From: an uncultured Roseobacter sp.
GTDB taxonomy: Bacteria; Pseudomonadota; Alphaproteobacteria; Rhodobacterales; Rhodobacteraceae
DNA length: 64,000 nucleotides
NCBI GenBank assembly: GCA_947488305.1
Contig: CANKZM010000001.1
Location: 310,001-374,000, forward strand
Direction of reading: 5' to 3'
Of this stretch, positions 55,162 to 63,162 are shown one piece after another (within the stretch, counting starts at the first letter, position 1; each line of letters starts with the position of its first letter). Under the pieces are notes generated by a model. That model ran no database searches. It saw nothing but the letters and a program-made list of their open reading frames with translations, and was not told the DNA's origin. Position numbers and translations under genes: made by a program.

Positions 55162-55769
55162 ATCAGCAGCAGGCGGAACAGATGGAAGTTGATGCCGAGG
55201 ACCGGCTGCGTGCTGATCTTTACAATTTTCTGGGTGTTTTGCTTGCGCGGCCTGCAGGCGAAATGCTGCTGGAACAGACTGCATCTTTGACCGGTGACGA
55301 TGGCCCGTTGGGGCAGGCGATTGCGGGATTGTCGCGGGTTGCAAAAGTGAGCAAGGCCAAGGCTGTTGAGCGGGAGTTCAACGATTTGTTCATCGGGTTA
55401 GGGCGCGGCGAGCTGTTGCCCTATGCGAGTTACTATCTGACAGGTTTTCTCAACGAAAAACCTTTGGCGCGTTTGCGTCAGGACATGGCTGCATTGCAGG
55501 TGACACGGGCTGAGAATGTGTTCGAACCTGAGGACAGCATGGCGTCACTGATGGAAACCATGGGTGGGTTGATTGTGGGGCGGTTCGGTGTGCCGGCCAC
55601 GCTGGAGCGTCAAAAGACGTTTTTCAACAATCACATAGCACCTTGGGCCACACATTTTTATTCGGATTTGGAGGCTGCGAAAACGTCCGTGTTTTACGCC
55701 TCCGTCGGGGCTGTCGGGCGTGAGTTCATGGCCATCGAACGCGAAGCATTTCGCATGAGCGCAGATTGA
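55158..55769 (+). CDS. TorD-family molecular chaperone for formate dehydrogenase
   Basis: 203-residue all-helical protein of the TorD/DmsD family with the hallmark segment YASYYLTGFLNEKPLARLRQD near 90. Such chaperones bind the Tat leader and hold the molybdopterin subunit until cofactor insertion. Its place directly before two Tat-signal proteins supports this role. Confidence 0.85.
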   Translation: MNQQQAEQMEVDAEDRLRADLYNFLGVLLARPAGEMLLEQTASLTGDDGPLGQAIAGLSRVAKVSKAKAVEREFNDLFIGLGRGELLPYASYYLTGFLNEKPLARLRQDMAALQVTRAENVFEPEDSMASLMETMGGLIVGRFGVPATLERQKTFFNNHIAPWATHFYSDLEAAKTSVFYASVGAVGREFMAIEREAFRMSAD

Positions 55770-55822
55770 TCTGCGCATTTTGGGGCGGGACGCCGCCCGG
55801 TAAGACGAAAGGAAGGTAAGAC

Positions 55823-56014
55823 ATGTCAAAGAAAACCGAAGGTGGCACGAACCGCCGGGATTTTCTGAAACTTGCGGGGACGACAGCGCCTGCAGCTATC
55901 GCAGCGGTTGCTGCGGGGGGCACAAGCGCCGAGGCAGCAGAGCCGGATCTGTCGTCTGACAAGATGCAGGATACCGCGCATACCCGCGCTTACCTGGAAA
56001 GCACCCGCTTCTAA
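55823..56014 (+). CDS. Small Tat-leader protein upstream of fdhA
   Basis: 63 residues with a Tat motif NRRDFLKLAG at 10-19, hydrophobic core and AEAAEP cut site. After cleavage only about 25 residues remain. AAGGAAGG precedes ATG 55823. Small Tat-signal proteins like this recur ahead of this formate dehydrogenase type; whether it acts as a chaperone decoy or an exported peptide is not known. Confidence 0.8.
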   Translation: MSKKTEGGTNRRDFLKLAGTTAPAAIAAVAAGGTSAEAAEPDLSSDKMQDTAHTRAYLESTRF

Positions 56015-56107
56015 AAACGGGAAATGTCGTAAGGCCCGGGTAGCCCGCGACAGTAAGAACTTAAAGCCAACCCAGCCACCTCCACAGGGGCAGCAAGGGA
56101 GAGAAAC

Positions 56108-58990
56108 ATGCTAAGAAAAAAGACCAATTCTGTCGGTCAACGCGCAGGACGCTCCAGTATATTGGGCGATGTCGCGTCTAAGTCGGTAGATCGCCGCGCA
56201 TTCCTGAGAGGCTCCGGTCTCGCAATCGGCGGATTGGCCGCCATTTCCGCGACAGGTGGATCGGTTACTCAGGCCTCTGCGGCGGCTGCCGTTTCCGGCT
56301 CTGTCGAAAACATCAAATCCGTGTGCACGCACTGCTCTGTCGGCTGTACCGTGATTGCAGAGGTTTCCAACGGTGTCTGGACAGGTCAGGAGCCGGGATG
56401 GGATAGCCCCTTCAACCTCGGTGCCCATTGCGCCAAGGGAGCCGCTGTCAGAGAGCACGCCCATGGCGAGCGGCGTCTCAAGTATCCGATGAAGAAGGAA
56501 AACGGCGAGTGGGTCCGCATCAGCTGGGATCAGGCGATCGACGAGATCGGCGACGGCATGATGAAAATCCGCGAGGAAAGCGGCCCGGATTCCGTCTACT
56601 GGCTGGGGTCTGCGAAATCGAACAACGAAGGGGCCTATCTCTTCCGCAAGTTCGCGGCCTACTGGGGCACCAACAACGTCGATCACCAGGCGCGGATCTG
56701 TCACTCGACCACGGTGGCGGGTGTGGCAAACACATGGGGCTACGGCGCCATGACCAACAGCTACAACGACATCCACAATTCCAAGGCGATCTTCCTGATC
56801 GGCGGCAACCCTGCAGAAGCGCACCCTGTGTCGCTGTTGCACATGCTGAAAGCCAAGGAGCAGAACAACGCACCGTTTATCGTCTGCGACCCGCGGTTTA
56901 CACGTACCGCTGCCCACGCCGATGAATATGTGCGCTTCCGTCCGGGCACAGACGTCGCGCTGATCTGGGGTATTCTCTACCACATCTTCGAGAATGGCTG
57001 GGAAGACAAAGAATTCATCCGCACCCGCGTTTGGGGGATGGATCAGATCAAAGCCGAAGTTGCGAAATGGAACCCCGAGGAAGTCGAGCGTGTCACAGGC
57101 ACGCCGGGCAGCCAGCTCAAGCGCGTCGCGCGCACCTTGGCCAACAACCGTCCAGGCACCGTGATCTGGTGCATGGGCGGTACGCAACACACCAATGGTA
57201 ACAACAACACGCGCGCCTACTGTGTGCTCCAGCTTGCTCTGGGCAACATGGGCACAGCGGGTGGCGGGACCAACATCTTCAGGGGCCACGACAACGTGCA
57301 GGGTGCTACCGATCTTGGCGTTTTGGCCAACACGTTGCCAGGCTACTATGGCCTCAGCGACGGATCCTGGGCCCATTGGGCGCGGGTCTGGGAAGAAGAT
57401 CTGGATTGGCTGAAAGGCCGCTTCTCTGACGCCGAGTTCGGCGACAAGAAGATGATGAACCAGACCGGTATCCCGGTGTCGCGCTGGATCGATGGCGTGC
57501 TCGAGGATGCCGAGAACATGGACCAACCCGACAACACGCGGGCCATGGTGTTCTGGGGCCACGCACCAAACTCTCAAACGCGTATGAAAGAGATGAAGAC
57601 GGCGATGGAGAAACTCGACATGCTTGTCGTGGTGGACCCATATCCGACAGTCTCTGCTGTTATGCAGGACCGCACCGATGGTGTGTATCTGCTGCCAGCC
57701 TGTACGCAGTTTGAAACCTACGGTTCTGTGACAGCATCCAACCGTTCGCTGCAATGGCGTGAAAAAGTGGTCGAGCCGCTCTTTGAATCGCTGCCCGATC
57801 ACACGATCATCCATAAGTTCGCGACGAAGTTCGGATTTGCGGATCGTATTTTCCGCAACATCGAAGTGAATGGCGAAGAGCCGCTGATCGAAGACATCAC
57901 CCGCGAATTCAATCGCGGCATGTGGACCATCGGCTACACGGGACAAAGCCCGGAGCGGATGCGTTTGCACATGGAAAACCAGCACACCTTCGATCGCACA
58001 AGTCTTCGTGCGGTAGGGGGGCCGGCAGATGGCGACTACTATGGTATGCCATGGCCAAGCTGGGGCACAGCCGAGATGAACCATCCCGGCACACCAAACC
58101 TTTATGACATGTCTCTGCCGGTGGCAGAGGGTGGTTTGGCGTTCCGTGCTCGTTTCGGTGTGGAGCGGGACGGTGACAATCTGCTGGCAGAAGGGGTCTC
58201 GAACCCGGGTGCGGAAATTCAGGATGGCTATCCCGAATTTACGATGCAGATGCTCATGGACCTTGGATGGGACAGTGATCTGACCGATGAGGAACGTGCT
58301 GCCATTGATGCGGTGGCTGGACCAAAAACCAACTGGAAGACCGACTTGTCAGGCGGCATCCAGCGGGTTGCGATCAAGCATGGTTGTGCGCCCTTCGGGA
58401 ATGCCAAGGCCCGTGCGGTTGTCTGGACCTTCCCGGATCCGGTGCCAAAACACCGCGAGCCGCTTTATACCAACCGTCGCGATCTCGTGGCCGACTATCC
58501 GACCTACGAGGACAAGAAGTTCTGGCGCCTGCCGACAATGTACAAGTCGATCCAGGAAAATGACTTCTCAGCGGATTATCCGATCATTCTGACCTCCGGT
58601 CGTCTGGTCGAATATGAAGGCGGTGGGGACGAGACACGGTCCAACCCGTGGCTGGCGGAACTGCAGCAGGACATGTTCGTTGAGGTGAATACTCGCGACG
58701 CGAACAACCTCGGCATCCGCGATGGCTCCGACGTTTGGGTCGAAGGTCCGGAAGGCGGCAAGGTCAAGGTGAAGGCCCTCGTGACAGAGCGGGTCGCCTC
58801 GGGCGTCGCCTTTATGCCGTTCCACTTTGGCGGACACTGGGAAGGTGAGGACCTGAGGGGCAAGTATCCCGAAGGAGCTGACCCTTATGTGCTTGGTGAA
58901 TCAACCAACCTCGCACAGACCTATGGCTATGACAGCGTAACCCAGATGCAGGAGACTAAAGCCACTCTCTGCAAAATCTGGGCAGCATAA
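56108..58990 (+). CDS. fdhA: Formate dehydrogenase alpha subunit (molybdopterin/tungstopterin, Tat-exported)
   Basis: 960-residue bis-pterin oxidoreductase. Tat motif VDRRAFLRGS at 28-37; [4Fe-4S] Cys C73, C76, C80 and C108; active site C198-H199 in QARICHS, where some formate dehydrogenases carry selenocysteine (no UGA here). Family segments include GGNPAEAHPVSLLHM and SGRLVEYEGGGDETRSNPW. It oxidises formate in the periplasm and passes electrons to the Fe-S subunit. Tungstate and molybdate uptake genes nearby leave the metal open, though TupABC favours W. GGGAGAG lies before ATG 56108. Confidence 0.92.
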   Translation: MLRKKTNSVGQRAGRSSILGDVASKSVDRRAFLRGSGLAIGGLAAISATGGSVTQASAAAAVSGSVENIKSVCTHCSVGCTVIAEVSNGVWTGQEPGWDSPFNLGAHCAKGAAVREHAHGERRLKYPMKKENGEWVRISWDQAIDEIGDGMMKIREESGPDSVYWLGSAKSNNEGAYLFRKFAAYWGTNNVDHQARICHSTTVAGVANTWGYGAMTNSYNDIHNSKAIFLIGGNPAEAHPVSLLHMLKAKEQNNAPFIVCDPRFTRTAAHADEYVRFRPGTDVALIWGILYHIFENGWEDKEFIRTRVWGMDQIKAEVAKWNPEEVERVTGTPGSQLKRVARTLANNRPGTVIWCMGGTQHTNGNNNTRAYCVLQLALGNMGTAGGGTNIFRGHDNVQGATDLGVLANTLPGYYGLSDGSWAHWARVWEEDLDWLKGRFSDAEFGDKKMMNQTGIPVSRWIDGVLEDAENMDQPDNTRAMVFWGHAPNSQTRMKEMKTAMEKLDMLVVVDPYPTVSAVMQDRTDGVYLLPACTQFETYGSVTASNRSLQWREKVVEPLFESLPDHTIIHKFATKFGFADRIFRNIEVNGEEPLIEDITREFNRGMWTIGYTGQSPERMRLHMENQHTFDRTSLRAVGGPADGDYYGMPWPSWGTAEMNHPGTPNLYDMSLPVAEGGLAFRARFGVERDGDNLLAEGVSNPGAEIQDGYPEFTMQMLMDLGWDSDLTDEERAAIDAVAGPKTNWKTDLSGGIQRVAIKHGCAPFGNAKARAVVWTFPDPVPKHREPLYTNRRDLVADYPTYEDKKFWRLPTMYKSIQENDFSADYPIILTSGRLVEYEGGGDETRSNPWLAELQQDMFVEVNTRDANNLGIRDGSDVWVEGPEGGKVKVKALVTERVASGVAFMPFHFGGHWEGEDLRGKYPEGADPYVLGESTNLAQTYGYDSVTQMQETKATLCKIWAA

Positions 58991-59005
58991 GGGAGGACAT
59001 GAACA

Positions 59006-59602
59006 ATGGCCGCTAGAGCAAAATTTCTCGTCGACGCTGAACGCTGCATTGAATGCAACGCCTGTGTTACCGCCTGTAAGAACGAGCACGAAGTGCCGTG
59101 GGGCATCAACCGTCGAAAGGTTGTCACGCTAAATGACGGCCAACCCGGCGAACGCTCGATTTCGGTAGCTTGCATGCACTGTTCAGACGCGCCTTGTATG
59201 GCAGTCTGCCCGGTGGATTGCTTCTACCAGAACGAAGAGGGCGTGGTCCTGCACTCCAAGGATCTTTGTATCGGCTGCGGGTATTGCTTTTATGCATGCC
59301 CCTTCGGTGCCCCTCAGTTCCCGCAGGCAGGCAACTTCGGATCCCGGGGCAAGATGGACAAATGTACCTTCTGCGCCGGTGGCCCCGAGGAAAACCATTC
59401 GACAGCCGAATTCCAGAAGTATGGTCGCAACCGGATCGCGGAAGGCAAGCTGCCGATCTGCGCCGAGATGTGTGCCACCAAGGCGCTTTTGGCCGGTGAC
59501 GGTGACGTGGTTTCCGGCATCTACCGCGAGCGTGTTGTTGCACGGGGCTTTGGCTCCGGTGCCTGGGGCTGGGGAACGGCGTACGACCAAAAAGGTGGCT
59601 GA
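59006..59602 (+). CDS. fdh3B: Formate dehydrogenase iron-sulfur beta subunit (FDH3 type)
   Basis: 198 residues with four [4Fe-4S] sites: CIECNACVTAC at 14-24, CMHCSDAPCMAVC at 56-68, CIGCGYCFYAC at 88-98 and C120/C123 with later Cys near CAEMCATK. It relays electrons from the pterin subunit to the cytochrome b. It begins 15 bp after fdhA. No membrane anchor is seen, so it is held by the gamma subunit. Confidence 0.9.
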   Translation: MAARAKFLVDAERCIECNACVTACKNEHEVPWGINRRKVVTLNDGQPGERSISVACMHCSDAPCMAVCPVDCFYQNEEGVVLHSKDLCIGCGYCFYACPFGAPQFPQAGNFGSRGKMDKCTFCAGGPEENHSTAEFQKYGRNRIAEGKLPICAEMCATKALLAGDGDVVSGIYRERVVARGFGSGAWGWGTAYDQKGG

Positions 59603-59630
59603 CAGGCCTCTTTTTTGTACTAACTGATAA

Positions 59631-59653
59631 GGGGCGGTTCTTAGAGCCGCCCC
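59631..59653 (+). terminator. Hairpin between beta and gamma subunit genes
   Basis: GGGGCGGTTC and its partner GAGCCGCCCC form a 10 bp stem (one G-U) with a 3-base loop at 59631-59653, 28 bp after the beta-subunit stop. No strong T-run follows, so full termination is doubtful; partial termination would lower gamma-subunit levels. Confidence 0.55.
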
Positions 59654-59681
59654 TCACCATCTTTGACAGGGTGTCCTAAAT

Positions 59682-60869
59682 ATGCTGCGTCTGTTTTCCG
59701 TCTTTCTTCTGGCAATGTTCTTCGCTCTGCCTGCCTACGCACAAGAAGCTGAACCCGCTCCTGATCGCTCTGCTACCGGCGGGGCTCAAACGCTTGAAGA
59801 CATCATGCGGCGTCAGCAGGGGTTGGAGGTCGACAATTCCTTTCGCAGTTCGAACACCGGCAATCCGACGGGGGGCGCTTCCCCGACCGACCAACTTGGT
59901 ACTTTGGGCGGCGCTTCCGATCCGGACCTGTGGCGTGGCCTGAGGTTTGATAGCGCCGATATCACAACACAGATTCAACACCCCGCTGCCACGGTCCTGA
60001 TTCAGGACACCGGGATGTGGTGGTTGCAATTCCGCGAAGGGCCATTGACCAAATATGGTTTTGGGCTGGTTCTTGGCACCATGGCGTTGCTCGTTCTGTT
60101 CTATCTGATACGTGGACGCATTCGTATCGACGGCGAGAAGACAGGGCGCAAAATTCTGCGGTTCAAATCCATCGAGAGGTTTGCCCATTGGCTGCTGGCC
60201 GGATCGTTTATTCTACTGGGTCTGACTGGTGTCATATCGCTCTTGGGGCGAAACTTCCTGATCCCGGCACTTGGACCTGAAGGGTTTTCAACCATAGCGA
60301 TTGGCGCAAAATGGGTTCACAACAACGTCTCATGGGCGTTCATGTTGGCGATTGTGATGATCTTTGTGCTCTGGGTGGTGCATAATCTGCCGCATCGGTC
60401 CGACATCAACTGGTTGCTCAAGGGCGGCGGCATTTTTGGCGGTGGTCACCCGCCGGCCAGAAAGTTCAACGCCGGTCAAAAGTTCATTTTCTGGTCTGTC
60501 ATCATCTTGGGCGGGTCGATCTCGGCTTCCGGACTGTCGCTGCTATTTCCGTTTGAATTGCCGATGTTCGCGGCCACCTTTGAAAAACTGAACCAGTTTG
60601 GCATCCCCCAACTTCTTGGATTAGGTGAGCTTAACACCAACCTCGCGCCGCATACAGAAATGCAATATGCACAGCTCTGGCATGCGATTGTAAGCTTTGT
60701 ACTCTTTGCCATCGTCATCGCGCATATCTACATCGGGTCAGTGGGGATGGAGGGTGCATATGACGCCATGGGATCCGGCGAAGTGGAAGAGCAATGGGCA
60801 CGTGAGCACCACAGCCTTTGGGTCGAAGAGGTCAAATCAAAAGAAGCCAAGGCGGGAGGCTCATCATGA
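59682..60869 (+). CDS. Formate dehydrogenase cytochrome b gamma subunit
   Basis: 395 residues. A signal peptide (MLRLFSVFLLAMFFALPAYA) and about 110 mostly polar residues precede the four-helix cytochrome b core. Candidate heme ligands are the His in RFAHWL, WVHNNV, WHAIV and AHIYIG. The core shares GHPPARKFNAGQK with FdnI/FdoI-like subunits. It anchors the complex and gives electrons to quinone. The long periplasmic N-terminal part is not in E. coli FdnI. Its stop overlaps the next small gene. Confidence 0.9.
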   Translation: MLRLFSVFLLAMFFALPAYAQEAEPAPDRSATGGAQTLEDIMRRQQGLEVDNSFRSSNTGNPTGGASPTDQLGTLGGASDPDLWRGLRFDSADITTQIQHPAATVLIQDTGMWWLQFREGPLTKYGFGLVLGTMALLVLFYLIRGRIRIDGEKTGRKILRFKSIERFAHWLLAGSFILLGLTGVISLLGRNFLIPALGPEGFSTIAIGAKWVHNNVSWAFMLAIVMIFVLWVVHNLPHRSDINWLLKGGGIFGGGHPPARKFNAGQKFIFWSVIILGGSISASGLSLLFPFELPMFAATFEKLNQFGIPQLLGLGELNTNLAPHTEMQYAQLWHAIVSFVLFAIVIAHIYIGSVGMEGAYDAMGSGEVEEQWAREHHSLWVEEVKSKEAKAGGSS

Positions 60870-60991
60870 GAGAGATTTTCCTCGCATTCGCCGCCATGGC
60901 CGTCATCGCTTTTGGCGCAAGCTACACGCTTGGCGAAATGGGTTTCTCGTCTCAAGATCAGACGACCGGTGGATCTGTCAGACTGGACTAG
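60866..60991 (+). CDS. 41-residue membrane peptide closing the formate dehydrogenase operon
   Basis: ATG 60866 overlaps the gamma-subunit stop by 4 bp (ATGA), with GGCGGGAGG upstream, and the frame runs to TAG 60989. The peptide has one hydrophobic span (IFLAFAAMAVIAFGASYTLG) and a short polar end. Overlap, ribosome site and a single clean span argue for a real gene. I know no family name for it; a small accessory subunit of the cytochrome b is inference. Confidence 0.65.
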   Translation: MREIFLAFAAMAVIAFGASYTLGEMGFSSQDQTTGGSVRLD

Positions 60992-61623
60992 TTGATTAGA
61001 GACTGTCGCTGAGACTGTAGCGCTTCTACCAGTGTTGCGCTTCAACTTTTCCATATGGCTATGAAACTGGTCACCTTTCGGGGGGATGTTATCGCGCGCG
61101 AGCCGCGCGGTCGGTGCACTCTCCCGCCTTTTCAAAATATTGATGATCGATGAGTGTTCCGCAATAGAAACTTCCATCCGCCCGGGGGGCCGAAGTTACA
61201 GCCGCTCGAAGGGTTTCAAAGACGAGAAAGCGCGACGGCCTGGTTCTCCAAAGGCATTGCCGGTCATCCGATGTAGCATTTGGCTGAACGCTTCGCGCTC
61301 CGGGACGCGTCGGGTTCTCCATCACGGAAATGGGTGGGCGAAGCATTTTGGGAGGCGGTCTGGAGGCCGGAATCCAATACCAAGCTACGCCAGCCGGACA
61401 CGCCAATGTCGGTCGTTGCAGACTCATGCCCGGGCAGCTTGGAAGGGGGCTGGGTTCTCTAAAAATTGCATTAATTCCGTCAGTCATTGCACGGCGGCTC
61501 CTTTGGATGGCCACGATTTGGACACAGGATTCCGGCCCTTTCCCTTCAAGACCCGAAGTGCGTCCACTGCCCAACAACGCGTCGAACCACATCGGGAAAA
61601 TGAGATGGGATGAGTGAACAGCC
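60992..61623. other. 632 bp without a supported gene
   Basis: Open frames of 175 and 199 codons exist on opposite strands, but neither has a ribosome site, motif or protein-like composition. The DNA is GC-rich, with inverted-repeat-like C/G tracts near 61175-61185. It may hold the FDH operon terminator, the kinase promoter, an unrecognised RNA, or a decayed gene. Confidence 0.4.
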
Positions 61624-63072
61624 GTGAGCACCATTGAGGAGATAGATGATTCGGAAATCGGCAGCGACGCGCTCGCACCGGGCAGCAAACTGCTGAGCGG
61701 ACAGTATGAGATTATTCGTTATCTCAGCAGCGGTGGCTTTGGGATCACCTATCTTGCCAAAGACAGCCTGAACCGCACTGTCGTCATCAAGGAGTGTTTT
61801 CCCGAGGCATTCTGTAGCCGTGTGAAAAAAACGGTTCGCGCCCGCACCAAGAACTATGTCGAAGATTTCCGGTCGATCGTAAAACTCTTCATCCGGGAGG
61901 CGCACGCGCTTTCAAGGTTGGACCATCCCAGCGTCGTCGGCGTCCACCAAGTATTTGAGGACAATGAAACGGCCTATATGGCGCTCGATCTCATCGACGG
62001 AAAAGACCTGCTTGAGGTGATTGAAAGCGGGTCGCCCAAAATGACCCCCAGTGAAATCACGAAGATGACGCTGAGGCTACTTGATGCCATCGCGCATGTG
62101 CACGGTCAGGATTTGCTCCATCGGGACATATCGCCAGACAATATTTTGGTGGATAAGACGGGACATCCGGTCCTGATCGATTTTGGAGCGGCCAGAGAAG
62201 AAGCCAGCCGGAAGAGCCGCGTTCTTTCATCTGTACTGGTGGTCAAGGACGGGTATTCACCGCAAGAGTTTTACGTCGCGGGCAGCCAACAATTGCCTTG
62301 CAGTGACCTCTATGCTTTGGCGGCGACGCTGGCTCACCTTGTGTCTGGGGAAGCACCGCCAAACAGTCAGGCACGTCTGGCGGCGCTGGCCAGCAATCAA
62401 CCCGATTTATACGAACCCCTGACGGGCCGCTTCCCGCAATATGATGACGCGTTCCTTCAGGCGATTGACAAGGCGATGGCCATTGTCCCGTCAGAGCGTT
62501 TGCAATCGGCAGAAGATTGGTCCCTGATGATCGACCATTCCAAGCGCGTCGAGTTGGCCCGTCAGAGAGCGCTGAAAGACAAGACGATTGACCAGACGGT
62601 CATGAACCTTGTCCGCACCGTGAACGTCGAGCCTGAGCCGTTGGAACAGGGGATATCGAACCCCGGCCAGAACCTGGAGCCATTGGAAAAGAAATCAGAT
62701 TCTCCTGCCGAAACATGTGTGGAAGATCTTCGTGCGCTGGACCTGGTGGATGTTGGAGCGATTACACTTCCAGCCGTCGAAAATGACGACAACAAGCCGA
62801 CACCATACGTTCGCGTCAAATCGAAAGCTGTGAAAGCTGCTCAGGAAGCTCTCGAGGTGAAGAAATCGCCGAAACCTCGCAGATCGCCCCGGCAATACAT
62901 TCGCATGGCAACAATCCCCTTCGTGTTCTGTGCCTATTTTTTCTACGGCTACATCTTGTTGCAATATGACGCGGTTCAGGCTGCCACTGTGCAACCGATC
63001 CTGGATTGGAAAGAGGAACTTTCCAAGCCGAAGAGGTCAAGTGTGACCATACTCAGATTGTCTGAAAGCTGA
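61624..63072 (+). CDS. Membrane-anchored serine/threonine protein kinase
   Basis: 482 residues. Kinase domain about 27-300: glycine loop YLSSGGFGITYLA at 33-45, ATP lysine K56 in VVIKE, catalytic HRDISPDN with D168 and N173, and DFG at 186-188. A linker rich in Lys and Glu follows, then one membrane span near 430-450 and a periplasmic tail of about 35 residues. GTG 61624 follows a weak ribosome site. The next gene encodes a probable FHA protein, a likely phosphothreonine-binding partner. Confidence 0.85.
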   Translation: MSTIEEIDDSEIGSDALAPGSKLLSGQYEIIRYLSSGGFGITYLAKDSLNRTVVIKECFPEAFCSRVKKTVRARTKNYVEDFRSIVKLFIREAHALSRLDHPSVVGVHQVFEDNETAYMALDLIDGKDLLEVIESGSPKMTPSEITKMTLRLLDAIAHVHGQDLLHRDISPDNILVDKTGHPVLIDFGAAREEASRKSRVLSSVLVVKDGYSPQEFYVAGSQQLPCSDLYALAATLAHLVSGEAPPNSQARLAALASNQPDLYEPLTGRFPQYDDAFLQAIDKAMAIVPSERLQSAEDWSLMIDHSKRVELARQRALKDKTIDQTVMNLVRTVNVEPEPLEQGISNPGQNLEPLEKKSDSPAETCVEDLRALDLVDVGAITLPAVENDDNKPTPYVRVKSKAVKAAQEALEVKKSPKPRRSPRQYIRMATIPFVFCAYFFYGYILLQYDAVQAATVQPILDWKEELSKPKRSSVTILRLSES

Positions 63073-63162
63073 CCTCGCCATGACATTCTGTGAACGCAAA
63101 CCCTCCAGTAACGTGTCCCTTGGACATTTGAGTAACGATCAGCCCCTAGGAAAGGTAATTCC

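Noticed and set aside
56111-58084. Long 657-codon open frame antisense to fdhA
   Set aside because: Its codons mirror the conserved fdhA frame and the protein has no motif or start signal; it is a GC-driven shadow.
61086-61688. Opposite-strand open frames of 175 and 199 codons in the gene-free region
   Set aside because: No ribosome site, no family motif, Arg/Pro/Ser-rich composition, and they overlap each other and the kinase start.
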